Below are positions 1-7,863 of a stretch of 64,000 nt of DNA, in pieces. The stretch covers positions 1-64,000 of the forward strand of contig CAYNSX010000007.1 of assembly GCA_964400165.1 (NCBI GenBank), in the 5' to 3' direction. The position numbers were made by a program, and so were the translations under genes. This DNA is from CAYNSX01 sp964400165. GTDB taxonomy: Bacteria > Armatimonadota > Hebobacteria > CAYNSX01. The first letter of the stretch is position 1, and each line of letters starts with the position of its first letter. The notes below the pieces were generated by a model that was given only the letters and a program-made list of their open reading frames with translations, ran no database searches and had not been told where the DNA came from.

Positions 1-1851
1 GCCCGCGCCCCGCGCGCACCCCGTGCCGTGCGCCCGACCCGGGCACCCCGGACCGCGCCGCCGGCGACGCGCGCGCCGCGTGCGCCCCGCAGCGCGCCGC
101 GTGTCAGCCGCACCGAGCGGCCGGTGCGCACCCCTCGCCCGACCGAGCATCCGACGAAGGAAATCCTGATCAATGTCGCGGAACTCGAATCGCGTGTCGC
201 GGTGCTCGAAGACGGCAAACTCGTCGAGATGCATGTCGAGCGCGAAGCGCCGATCGTCGGCAACATTTACAAGGGCAAAGTCCAGAATGTCCTCGTCGGG
301 ATGGACGCCGCCTTCGTGGACATCGGCATGGGCAAGAACGCCTTTCTGCCGATCAGCGATATGGCCATCCCGCGCACGGTGCGCACCCGTCTCTCCCGCC
401 ACGGCGGCCTGCCGCCGATCGACAAACTGCTGCACGAGGGCGAGGAAATCGTCGTCCAAGTCATCCGCGCCGGCATCGCCGCGAAGGGGCCCCGCGTGTC
501 GACCCGCATTGCGCTGCCGGGCCGCTACCTCGTCCTGCTCAACGACGGCCAGCAGCACATCGGCATCTCCCGCAAGATCGAGCACCCCAAAGAGCGCGAG
601 CGGGTCCGGCAGGTCGTGCAGGAAATCCGCCCGCCCGAGCGCAGTCTCATCATCCGCACCGAGGCCGACGGCATCTCGCGGCGCGAACTGCAGAAGGACC
701 TCGAATTCCTCACGGAACTCGACCGTCGCCTCGAGGAGCGCGCCAAGCAGGTCAAGGCGCCGGCGCTCATCCATCAGGACCTAACGCTCGTGTACCGTGT
801 GCTGCGCGATCAGTTGAGCCGCGATGTCAAGCAGGTGTTGATCGATTCGCCGACCGTCTACGAGAACGCGGTGGACCTGGTGCAGATGATTTCGCCGACG
901 CTCGCCGGCCGCGTCCGGCTCTATCGCGAGCCGCTGCCGCTCATCGCCGCGATGAACCTCGAAGACGAAATCGAGCGGCTGTTCAAGCGGCGCGTCTGGC
1001 TGCCGGGCGGCGGGCACATCACTATCGACGAGACCGAGGCCTTCACCGCCGTCGATGTCAACACCGGCCGCTTCACCGGCGCCGTCGACCTCGAGGCCAC
1101 CGTCTTTCAGACCAACCTGCAGGCCGCCGACGAAGTCGCACGCCAATTGCGCCTGCGCGACCTCGGCGGGCTGATCATCATCGACTTCATCGATATGGAG
1201 CGCATCAAGAACCGGCGCGATGTTTACGCCGCGTTCACGCTGGCGATGTCACGCGATCACGCCCGCTCGAAAGTGCTCCCCATCAGCGACCTGGGCATGG
1301 TCGAAATGACCCGCAAGCGCACCGGCGCGACGCTGCTCGAGGAAATCACCGAGTCCTGTCCGTACTGCAGCGGACTCGGCCGCGTGCGCTCGCCGCAAAC
1401 TATCGCCCTGCAAGTCGAGCGCCGCCTGCGCCAGGAGGCCGTGCAAACCGGCGCGCAGGCGTTCCTGGTGCGCGTGCACCAGCGCGTCGCCAAACTGCTC
1501 ATCGGCTTCGAGGGCGAGCGCGCCGAGCGCCTCGAGGGATATGTCGGGCGTCCCATCTACTTGCGGATGGACCCGGCGTTTCATGTCGAGCAGGTCGCCA
1601 TCGAGCCGGTCACTTACCCCGCCATCGAGCCCAGCGTCTGGATGCCGCGCGACGGCGATACCGTCACCGCCGATGTCGTGGAGTCCGATGCGACCGTGAC
1701 CAACAATGCGCTCGCCCGGGTGAACGGCTACCTGCTGGAGATCGAATCAGAACAGCCGTTGGAGGCGGGGCAGCGGGTTGCGGCCACGGTGGAGACCGCG
1801 CGGCGCTCGTTCGCGCACGCGCGGCGTGTCGCCGAGGCCGCGACGAACTAG
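1..1851 (+). CDS. rng: ribonuclease E/G family endoribonuclease, 5' end outside window
   Basis: Single-strand-specific endoribonuclease of the RNase E/G family, acting in rRNA maturation and mRNA decay in the cytoplasm. The frame is open from base 1, so the true start probably lies upstream; a GTG at 28 is the first start codon inside the window. The first ~55 residues are a low-complexity Arg/Pro/Ala tail, then an S1 RNA-binding domain (IVGNIYKGKVQNVLVGMDAA region), then the catalytic domain. The metal-binding Asp motifs AVDVNTGRF and IIIDFIDM and the zinc-link CPYC motif are all visible. A short C-terminal TRAM-like stretch follows the catalytic core and there is no long RNase E scaffold, so it is closer to RNase G in length. 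It is convergent with livM, with only 3 bp between the stop codons. Confidence 0.93.
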   Translation, partial: ARAPRAPRAVRPTRAPRTAPPATRAPRAPRSAPRVSRTERPVRTPRPTEHPTKEILINVAELESRVAVLEDGKLVEMHVEREAPIVGNIYKGKVQNVLVGMDAAFVDIGMGKNAFLPISDMAIPRTVRTRLSRHGGLPPIDKLLHEGEEIVVQVIRAGIAAKGPRVSTRIALPGRYLVLLNDGQQHIGISRKIEHPKERERVRQVVQEIRPPERSLIIRTEADGISRRELQKDLEFLTELDRRLEERAKQVKAPALIHQDLTLVYRVLRDQLSRDVKQVLIDSPTVYENAVDLVQMISPTLAGRVRLYREPLPLIAAMNLEDEIERLFKRRVWLPGGGHITIDETEAFTAVDVNTGRFTGAVDLEATVFQTNLQAADEVARQLRLRDLGGLIIIDFIDMERIKNRRDVYAAFTLAMSRDHARSKVLPISDLGMVEMTRKRTGATLLEEITESCPYCSGLGRVRSPQTIALQVERRLRQEAVQTGAQAFLVRVHQRVAKLLIGFEGERAERLEGYVGRPIYLRMDPAFHVEQVAIEPVTYPAIEPSVWMPRDGDTVTADVVESDATVTNNALARVNGYLLEIESEQPLEAGQRVAATVETARRSFAHARRVAEAATN

Positions 1852-1854
1852 TCG

Positions 1855-3072
1855 CTAAGTCGGCGCGCCGGTCGCACGGCGCGGCAGCAAGCGCCGGAAG
1901 GTGGCGAAACTCAACTCCCGGTTGCCGAGCAAGCCCTGTGGCCTGAACAGCATCAGAAACACCAGCAGCAACGAAAAGATCGGCATCCGCAGCCGCTCGG
2001 CGTTGCCGCTGATGCCGAGCCAGTTCCACGACAGCGCCAGCACGCCCGCGACCGCGCCCAGCACGACCAGGGCGGTCAGCGCGTAGCGGAGCGGCCGCCG
2101 GCGCGCCATCGGCGACGCGAGCGCCAGGACCAGAAGCGCCGCACCGACCACCACCAACGCCGGCACCGTGGCCGCCGGCAAGTGCATCCAGTCGGGCAGA
2201 CTGACTCCGCGTAGCACCTCCAGCAGCAGCGTCAGCAGCACCGCGGCGCCGATCGTGCCGACCATGCTCCCCATCCCGCCGAGCACGACGAACACCACCA
2301 CCTCGATCGAGCGCAGGAAGGTGAACGAATTCGGGTGCAGCGACCCGAGGAAGTGCGGCACCAGCGCGCCGGCGACGCCGGCGAAAAATGCGCCCACCGA
2401 AAACGCGATGACCTTGTAGCGCGTCGTCGGGATGCCGACACCCTCGGCGGCGACTTCGTCCTCGCGGATGGCCAGGAACGCCCGGCCATGCACCGAGGTC
2501 AGCAGATTGCGGATGACCACCAGCGTCACCAGCACCCAGAAACCAACCCAGGCCAGGTTCGTGTGCACGGCAATCGGCGACAATCCGCGGGCACCGCCCA
2601 TATCCACCGGCGCGTGGTCGAGTTGGTAGGTGATCACGCGCGCAATCTCGCCGAACCCGAGCGTGGCGATGGCGAGATAGTCACCCTTCAGGCGCACGCT
2701 CGGCCAGCCGACCAGCACCCCGACGAACGCCGCCGCCAGGCCGCCCGCCAGCAGCGCGGTCAGGAAAGTCAGCGGCACGGCGAGTCCGGCGCCAAATATC
2801 CCGCCGAAGAACCCGGTCAGCGCCTCCGACTGGTAGTAAGTGATGAAGCAGGCCACATAGGCGCCGACGGCCATAAAGCCGGCGTGCCCAAGCGAGAACT
2901 GGCCGGTGTAGCCATTGATGAGGTTGAGACTGGCGGCCAGGATGATGTTGATGCCGATGAAGACCAGGACATAGGCCTTGTACGGGTTCAGCGACGCCTG
3001 CAGCGACGGCAGCAGCAGGAACATCGCCGCGCCAGCAGCGAGGAACGCCAGCCATCCCGCCCACCGGCCCAT
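1855..3072 (-). CDS. livM: branched-chain amino acid ABC transporter permease, LivM type
   Basis: Inner-membrane permease of a HAAT-family (LivHMJ-like) importer. The protein is 405 aa from the ATG at 3072; the longer upstream frame lies inside livH and is rejected. It has about nine or more hydrophobic segments and the LivM signature near NLINGYTGQFSLGHAGFMAVG, plus GVGIPTTRYK. There is an extra C-terminal hydrophobic extension (two helices after LASPMARRRP) that many LivM proteins lack. Its start overlaps the livH stop by one base, so the two are translationally coupled. It is the last gene of the operon; no livG or livF ATPase gene follows, because RNase E/G faces it immediately. Substrate specificity cannot be read from the sequence. 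Confidence 0.92.
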   Translation of the reverse strand: MGRWAGWLAFLAAGAAMFLLLPSLQASLNPYKAYVLVFIGINIILAASLNLINGYTGQFSLGHAGFMAVGAYVACFITYYQSEALTGFFGGIFGAGLAVPLTFLTALLAGGLAAAFVGVLVGWPSVRLKGDYLAIATLGFGEIARVITYQLDHAPVDMGGARGLSPIAVHTNLAWVGFWVLVTLVVIRNLLTSVHGRAFLAIREDEVAAEGVGIPTTRYKVIAFSVGAFFAGVAGALVPHFLGSLHPNSFTFLRSIEVVVFVVLGGMGSMVGTIGAAVLLTLLLEVLRGVSLPDWMHLPAATVPALVVVGAALLVLALASPMARRRPLRYALTALVVLGAVAGVLALSWNWLGISGNAERLRMPIFSLLLVFLMLFRPQGLLGNRELSFATFRRLLPRRATGAPT

Positions 3073-3989
3073 CAGACCTTCTCCACCGCGCCGCGGCCGG
3101 TCAGGCCGGTCGGCTTCACCAACAGGATGAGAATCAGGATGAAGAACGCCACCGCATCGCGCCACGCCGACAGCGACGCCGACCCGGACACGAAACTCTC
3201 CGCCACACCCATCACCAGCCCGCCGAGCATGGCGCCGGGGATGTTGCCGATGCCCCCGAGCACCGCCGCGGTGAACGCCTTCAGGCCGGGCAGCAGCCCC
3301 ATCAGCGGCGTAATCGACGGCTCATAGGCGGCGAGCATCACCCCGCCGGCCCCGGCCAGCGCCGACCCGATCAGAAAGGTCGTCAGGATGACGCGGTCGA
3401 TATTGATGCCCATCAGCGCCGCGGTGCGCTGGTCATAGGAGACCGCGCGCATCGCCATGCCGATCTTGGTGCGCATCACCAGCGCGTGCAGGCCGACCAT
3501 CAGCGTCACGGCGCCAACCATAATCAGCAGCGCGTAATCCGGGATGATGATGCCAGTCACGCCCGACAGCCAGTCCGACACGCGGCTGAAGGCCGCCGTG
3601 ACCGGCCCGCGCGCCTCGTCGACCGGAAACGCCCGCGGGTCGGGGCCGAGGAACAACTGGCCGCCGTACTCAAGGAACAGCGAAATGCCGATGGCGGTAA
3701 TGAGCAATGTGAGCCGCGGGTGGTTGCGCAGCGGGCGATAGGCCAGCCGTTCAATCGTGGCGCCCAACGCCGCGCAGACGACCATCGCCACCGGCAGCGC
3801 CAATTCCATCGGCAAGTGCCATTGCAGAATGACGAAGTAGGCGACATAGGCCCCCACCATCAAGATGTCGCCGTGGGCGAAATTGATGAGCCGCAGCACG
3901 CCGTACACCATCGTGTAACCGATGGCGATCAGCGCGTAGACGCATCCGGTGGCCAGCCCGAGGACGAGCTGCTGCGCGTACAGTTCCAC
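3072..3989 (-). CDS. livH: branched-chain amino acid ABC transporter permease, LivH type
   Basis: Partner permease of LivM in the cytoplasmic membrane. It is 305 aa, the normal LivH length, with about eight hydrophobic segments. Family signatures include GLATGCVYALIAIGYTMVYG near the N-terminus, INFAHGDILMVGAY, and AAVLGGIGNIPGAMLGGLVMG near the C-terminus. The start is GTG (VELYAQQL in the DNA reading), 33 bp downstream of the receptor gene stop, and the gene overlaps livM at its 3' end. Gene order receptor-livH-livM is the common order for this transporter class. The family is known to move branched-chain amino acids, but related systems carry urea or amides, so the substrate is open. Confidence 0.93.
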   Translation of the reverse strand: MELYAQQLVLGLATGCVYALIAIGYTMVYGVLRLINFAHGDILMVGAYVAYFVILQWHLPMELALPVAMVVCAALGATIERLAYRPLRNHPRLTLLITAIGISLFLEYGGQLFLGPDPRAFPVDEARGPVTAAFSRVSDWLSGVTGIIIPDYALLIMVGAVTLMVGLHALVMRTKIGMAMRAVSYDQRTAALMGINIDRVILTTFLIGSALAGAGGVMLAAYEPSITPLMGLLPGLKAFTAAVLGGIGNIPGAMLGGLVMGVAESFVSGSASLSAWRDAVAFFILILILLVKPTGLTGRGAVEKV

Positions 3990-4022
3990 CTGGGGGCGAA
4001 GTCCTAGCGCATCCGCTTCGGA

Positions 4023-5315
4023 CTACCGCGGTGGAATCGTGGCGACCGGCACCGGAATGCCGTTGGTCAGTTTGATGAGCGTGCCCGCTTTGACCGGATT
4101 GCGGTCGGGGCCCATCGTGATCTTGCCGGACAGCCCGTCGAAGTCCTTCGTCGTCGCCAGCGCGTCGCGAATGGCTTGCGAGTACAACTTGCGCGCTTCG
4201 GTCTTCACGGCGTCGTCACTAGCGCCGGCGCCCAGTGTGGTGCGCGCCTGCTGTTCGAAGGTGGCCGGGTCGCCGGCGCGGTCCATCGCGTCGAGCATCA
4301 TCTGCGCGGCGTCGTAGGCCAGCGCGGCGAGCGAGTCGGGCTGCTTCTTGTAGAGCTCCTGGTACTTAGTCACAAACCCCTTGATGCGCGGGTCATCCGA
4401 GGCGATGGGGGCGTGCACCACATAGTAGGCGCCTTCGACCGCCTCTTTGCCGACATCGAGCAGGTTGCTCGAATCCCAGCCGTCACCGGCCAGCATCGGG
4501 TTCAAGTACTTCGCCCCGCGCGCCTGCTTGGCGATCAGGCCGCCCTCGGTGTAATAGCCGGTCACGACCAGCACATCGGGCTTGTCGCGCACGATCCGCG
4601 TAATCTGCGGCCGGAAATTCGTGTCCTTCGATTGGTAGGACAGCACTTCGAGGACACGCCCCCCGCGCTGCTCGAATTCCTGCTTCACGAATTGCGCCAA
4701 GCCGGTGCTGTACTCCTGGTCTTTCGCCTGCAGAATGACCATGGTCTTTGCCTTCAGCGTCTCGCTGGCGAATTTCGCCAGCATATAGCCCTGATAGTCG
4801 TCGAGGAAGCAAGCGCGGAAGACAAAGTCGCCGACTTGCGTCACCTTCGGGTTCGTGGAGGACGGCGACAGCATCGGCACCTTGGCGTTCTGGCAGACCT
4901 GGCCACCCGGAATGCTGCGCCCCGAAGCCACTTCGCCGATGACGGCGACGACCTGCTCCTGGTTGACCAGCAACTGCACGACCGTGGCCGCCTCTTCGTT
5001 CTTGCTGGCGTCGTCCTTGACGATGACATCCACCTTGTAGCCGTGGACGCCGCCCGCGGCATTGCGCTCATCCACCGCCAGCATCGTCGAGTTGTGCGTC
5101 GAGTTCCCAAATGCCGCTTCCGAGCCCGTCAGCGAGCCGTATTCACCGAGTTTGATCGTGCCCTTGAAATTGACCGCGGTCTTGCCGCCGCCATCTTCAA
5201 GCGATTTCCCATTTTGCGCCGTGTTGTTTGCGCCGCCGCCGCAGCCCGCCAGCAGCATCGCCGCCGACAGCGCGCCGATCGCGCCGATTGTCCGCCACAG
5301 TGTCATGCTACGCAT
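4023..5315 (-). CDS. branched-chain amino acid ABC transporter substrate-binding lipoprotein
   Basis: Receptor for the LivH/LivM permeases, of the Peripla_BP_6 (LivJ/LivK-like) family. The N-terminus carries a lipoprotein signal peptide ending in a good lipobox, LLAGC, about residue 25, so the mature protein should be anchored by lipidated Cys. The core begins at IKLGEYGSLTGSEAAFG and contains VIGEVASGRSIPGGQVCQ and the hinge-type segment VTGYYTEGGLIAKQA, typical of the family. The start chosen has a strong Shine-Dalgarno GAGGAGG eight bases upstream. The start codon lies inside the last codons of a preceding small ORF, giving an 8-bp overlap. At 430 aa it is slightly longer than E. coli LivJ because of insertions near the C-terminus. 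Confidence 0.92.
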   Translation of the reverse strand: MRSMTLWRTIGAIGALSAAMLLAGCGGGANNTAQNGKSLEDGGGKTAVNFKGTIKLGEYGSLTGSEAAFGNSTHNSTMLAVDERNAAGGVHGYKVDVIVKDDASKNEEAATVVQLLVNQEQVVAVIGEVASGRSIPGGQVCQNAKVPMLSPSSTNPKVTQVGDFVFRACFLDDYQGYMLAKFASETLKAKTMVILQAKDQEYSTGLAQFVKQEFEQRGGRVLEVLSYQSKDTNFRPQITRIVRDKPDVLVVTGYYTEGGLIAKQARGAKYLNPMLAGDGWDSSNLLDVGKEAVEGAYYVVHAPIASDDPRIKGFVTKYQELYKKQPDSLAALAYDAAQMMLDAMDRAGDPATFEQQARTTLGAGASDDAVKTEARKLYSQAIRDALATTKDFDGLSGKITMGPDRNPVKAGTLIKLTNGIPVPVATIPPR

Positions 5316-5640
5316 TGCGATCCTCCTCGGTGTCTGGTCCCGCCGGCTTCAGCACGAACCGCAACCGCCGCGACTCGAGCCGCGCCACTGCCGCTTCCGC
5401 TTCCCGGCACGCTTCACTAATTCGGAGCCACGCCCAATACTCCTGGCCGTCGCCCGCGGGCGTGCGCTCCGCTTGGGCGCGAAACTCGTCAAACGACATC
5501 CCGTGCCGCAGTTCGAACGCCGCCAGATCCCGCCGCAAGGCCGTCAGTTCGTGCGACAGGCGGTCGCATTCCGCGGACACGCGCGGGTCGAAGACGAAAT
5601 CGACCAGGTCCGGCCAGGTCGTGGATGCTGCCTTGCGCAC
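5308..5640 (-). CDS. small helical protein preceding the liv receptor, unknown function
   Basis: Predicted 110-aa protein starting at GTG 5640, with GGGAGAG just upstream. A longer reading from 5820 is rejected because the promoter (5687-5714) lies inside it. An in-frame GTG at 5655 is an alternative start. The sequence is charged and mostly helical; the middle reads LTALRRDLAAFELRHGMSF followed by DEFRAQAERTP and WAWLRISEACREAEAAVARL, suggesting two helices that could form a coiled coil. The GMSFDEF element resembles small antitoxin-like proteins found beside TumE-type (DUF6516) toxins, but no such toxin gene is next to it, so this is a weak analogy. It shares an operon and an 8-bp overlap with the transporter receptor, so translation of the two is probably coupled. 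Confidence 0.55.
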   Translation of the reverse strand: MRKAASTTWPDLVDFVFDPRVSAECDRLSHELTALRRDLAAFELRHGMSFDEFRAQAERTPAGDGQEYWAWLRISEACREAEAAVARLESRRLRFVLKPAGPDTEEDRNA

Positions 5641-5686
5641 GCCGCTCTCCCGCACCGCGCCGTCGCCGCTCCAGACGGCTGCGCGG

Positions 5687-5714
5687 ATTGTAGCACCCGC
5701 CCCCTGCGGGTCAA
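5687..5714 (-). promoter_or_regulatory. sigma70-type promoter of the small ORF-liv operon
   Basis: On the minus strand TTGACC (5714-5709) is followed after 16 bp by TACAAT (5692-5687). Transcription would start near 5680, giving a leader of roughly 40 nt before the GTG at 5640. It also lies just upstream of the divergent nucleoside phosphorylase gene. Confidence 0.6.
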
Positions 5715-5755
5715 GGCGAGGCAGGAGGCGCCCGCCGCGGGCGGAACAGGGCGGT

Positions 5756-6547
5756 GTGTTCGCCATCATCGCCGGCACCGGCTTTCCCGCCAGCGCCGCC
5801 GAGCGCGCCACTTTCGCCACCGTTCCGACGCGCTACGGCGAGGCCGTCCTCGGCCGCGCCGCGCTCGGCGGGCGCGAGGTCGTCTTGCTCCTGCGCCACG
5901 GCCCGCGGGCGAATATCCCGCCGCATCAGATCAACTACCGCGCCAACATCGCCGCCCTCGACGCGGCGGGTGTGCGGCGCGTCCTGGCCACGGCCAGCGT
6001 CGGCGCCATCAATCCGGAGATGCCGCCCGGCACGCTCGCCGTCCTCACGCAATTCATCGACTGCACGCACGGCCGCTCCGACACTTACTTCGATGGCAGC
6101 GACGGGATGCCGCTCCACCATCCCGATATGACCGACCCGTATTGCCCGACGCTGCGCGGCGTCCTCATCCGCGCCGCCGACCGGCTCGGCCTCGACACCG
6201 ACCTGCACCCGGCGGCGACTTATGCCTGCACGCAAGGCCCGCGCTTCGAGACGCCCGCCGAGGTGCTGATGCTGCAGCGCGCCGGCGCCGATGTCGTCGG
6301 GATGACGAATGTGCCCGAAGTCGTTCTGGCGCGCGAGGCCGGGATGTGTTACGCCGCGGTCGCGGTGCTCGCCAACTGGGCCGCGGGTCTCGGTGAATCG
6401 CACCTGTCGCACCATGTCATCCGCACTGCGACCGAGCGCAGCGCCGAGCAAGTGCACCAACTCTTCACCGCCGTCGTCGCCCAGGGCGAATCGCCGTGCG
6501 ATTGCCCCGGCCCCGACTGGGTGAACCCGTTCGCGCCGCCGCCATGA
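5756..6547 (+). CDS. purine nucleoside / methylthioadenosine phosphorylase family (PNP/MTAP)
   Basis: Phosphorolytic cleavage of purine nucleosides (inosine/guanosine or 5'-methylthioadenosine) in salvage. The protein is 263 aa from GTG 5756, immediately before the family N-terminus FAIIAGTGF; upstream open frame is antisense to the liv operon. Family motifs are clear: RHGPRANIPPHQINYRAN, ATASVGAINPEMPPG, YACTQGPRFETPAE and the purine-site segment DVVGMTNVPEVVLAREAGM. The NVPE and DYGS-like context resembles the 6-oxopurine (PNP) branch rather than classical MTAP, but specificity should be treated as unknown. The Shine-Dalgarno is weak (CAGGG). Its stop overlaps the dprA start (ATGA), so the two form a small operon. 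Confidence 0.85.
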   Translation: MFAIIAGTGFPASAAERATFATVPTRYGEAVLGRAALGGREVVLLLRHGPRANIPPHQINYRANIAALDAAGVRRVLATASVGAINPEMPPGTLAVLTQFIDCTHGRSDTYFDGSDGMPLHHPDMTDPYCPTLRGVLIRAADRLGLDTDLHPAATYACTQGPRFETPAEVLMLQRAGADVVGMTNVPEVVLAREAGMCYAAVAVLANWAAGLGESHLSHHVIRTATERSAEQVHQLFTAVVAQGESPCDCPGPDWVNPFAPPP

Positions 6548-7482
6548 CGCGCCCCCGCACCCGCCGCGCCGATTCACTCGCCGACCGTGCGTCCGCCGCC
6601 GAGCCCCTGGCCGCCTGGGTGCTGCTGAATATGGCGGGCGTCGGCGCGGTCGGCTTCAGGAATCTACTCGAACACTTCGGCAGCGCTGCCAACACCGCCC
6701 GCGCCTCGATCGAGGACTTGTGCGCGGTGCCGTTCGTCTCCGCCGCCGTGGCGGAGCGTATTCATGATTTCGCCCATGACCCGGGCGCAGTCGACCAGGT
6801 GCTGCAGGTTCTCGCCGATGACGGCATCGCCGTCGTCCGCCTCTGCGACGCCGCCTACCCAGCGCGCCTGCGCGCGCTGCACGACGCGCCGCCCGTCCTC
6901 TATGTATACGGCACGCTGCCCGCCGCCGAGCAGCCGGCGGTGGCGCTGGTCGGCACCCGCCAGCCGGACGACTGCGGTCGCGAGTGGTCGGCCCGCGCCG
7001 CCGAGTGGCTGGTGTCGCAGGGCTGCGCGGTCATCAGCGGCTTGGCGCGCGGCATTGACACTGCGGCGCACGAGGGCACGGTCGCCGCGGGCGGTGTCAC
7101 CGTCGCCTGCCTGGGCGGCAGCATCGACCGCCTCTACCCGCCCGAGAATTACGAACTCGCCGACGCCCTCCGCGAGCGCGGCGCGCTGGTTTCCGAGCAG
7201 CCGCCCGGCACGCAGGCGCTGACCGGACTGCTGATGGCACGCAACCGCACGATTGCGGGATTGAGCGACGCGGTGATTGTCGTGCAGACGCGCTCGCGCG
7301 GCGGCGCCATCGAGACGGCGCGGCGCGCCGTCCGGCTGCGCCGCCCGGCCTATGTCGTGCGCTGGAAGACTGCGAAGGAGTTCGACCACCCGGCCCGCGA
7401 ACTCCTGACCGAAGGTGCGCGGGCACTTGATCCCACCGACGACCTGCAGGCCGTCCTGGCGGAGATCAACAAACTGAAGTGA
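6544..7482 (+). CDS. dprA: DNA processing protein DprA/Smf
   Basis: Loads RecA on incoming single-stranded DNA during natural transformation. At 312 aa it has an N-terminal helix-hairpin-helix-like region (NMAGVGAVGFRNLLEHFG), then the Rossmann-type DprA core from about residue 95: VALVGTRQPDDCGRE, VISGLARGIDTAAHEGTV, VACLGGSIDRLYPPEN and LLMARNRTIAGLSDAVIVV, all family hallmarks. It ends soon after the core, so the C-terminal winged-helix domain seen in many DprA proteins is absent or vestigial. The ATG at 6544 overlaps the stop of the upstream phosphorylase gene. The presence of dprA is compatible with DNA uptake ability, though no com genes other than a distant prepilin are visible here. 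Confidence 0.93.
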   Translation: MTRPRTRRADSLADRASAAEPLAAWVLLNMAGVGAVGFRNLLEHFGSAANTARASIEDLCAVPFVSAAVAERIHDFAHDPGAVDQVLQVLADDGIAVVRLCDAAYPARLRALHDAPPVLYVYGTLPAAEQPAVALVGTRQPDDCGREWSARAAEWLVSQGCAVISGLARGIDTAAHEGTVAAGGVTVACLGGSIDRLYPPENYELADALRERGALVSEQPPGTQALTGLLMARNRTIAGLSDAVIVVQTRSRGGAIETARRAVRLRRPAYVVRWKTAKEFDHPARELLTEGARALDPTDDLQAVLAEINKLK

Positions 7483-7491
7483 CCGGGGAGG

Positions 7492-7610
7492 CAGGAAGGC
7501 GGGAACGCAGTCACTGCCTCCCCGAATACTCGCATTCCCACTCCCGGCTTACACCCGAGGCAGCGAATTGCGAACGCAATCACTGCCTCCCTGCATCCCC
7601 GCCTTCCTGG
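7492..7610. repeat. intergenic inverted and direct repeats after dprA
   Basis: CAGGAAGGCGGG (7492-7503) is matched by the inverted copy CCCGCCTTCCTG (7598-7609), enclosing about 95 bp. Inside are two near-identical direct copies of GAACGCARTCACTGCCTCCC (7503-7522 and 7572-7591). The region lies between convergent genes and has no credible ORF. It could fold as a long-range hairpin between the dprA and RAM-gene ends. Confidence 0.6.
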
Positions 7611-7619
7611 TCCCAAGCG

Positions 7620-7850
7620 TCACACACTAATACAAGTGATCGTGTCCTCGACGCCGGGAATGCCGCGCACCTGGCCCGCCACCATCTCGCCGAGCGAGCG
7701 CAGGTCGGGCGCTTCGACGACCGCAATCACATCGTAGGGGCCGGTCACCGCTTGCGCCCGCTGCACGCCTGCGACTTTCTGCAGCGCGCTGACGACCTCC
7801 GGCACCTGCCCGCCGTCCACCGTAATCAGCACAAATGCGTCGACTGCCAT
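7620..7850 (-). CDS. stand-alone Lrp/AsnC ligand-binding (RAM) domain protein
   Basis: A 76-aa protein corresponding to only the effector-binding RAM (ACT-like) domain of Lrp/AsnC regulators; no DNA-binding helix-turn-helix is present. The sequence runs FVLITVDGGQVPEVVSAL, then VAGVQRAQAVTGPYDVIAVV and GIPGVEDTITCISV, the typical beta-alpha-beta pattern ending in a short strand. The ATG at 7850 is preceded by AGGAGG at good spacing; a GTG one codon earlier is less well placed. Family members of this size are thought to bind amino acids or form mixed oligomers with full-length Lrp proteins. It lies directly downstream of the S55 protease gene on the same strand (13 bp gap) and is probably cotranscribed. 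Confidence 0.85.
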   Translation of the reverse strand: MAVDAFVLITVDGGQVPEVVSALQKVAGVQRAQAVTGPYDVIAVVEAPDLRSLGEMVAGQVRGIPGVEDTITCISV

Positions 7851-7863
7851 CACGCGCCTCCTG

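Noticed and set aside
7350..7616. 88-codon minus-strand ORF over the dprA end and the repeat region
   Set aside because: It spans the inverted repeats and the dprA 3' end and has no recognisable protein features.
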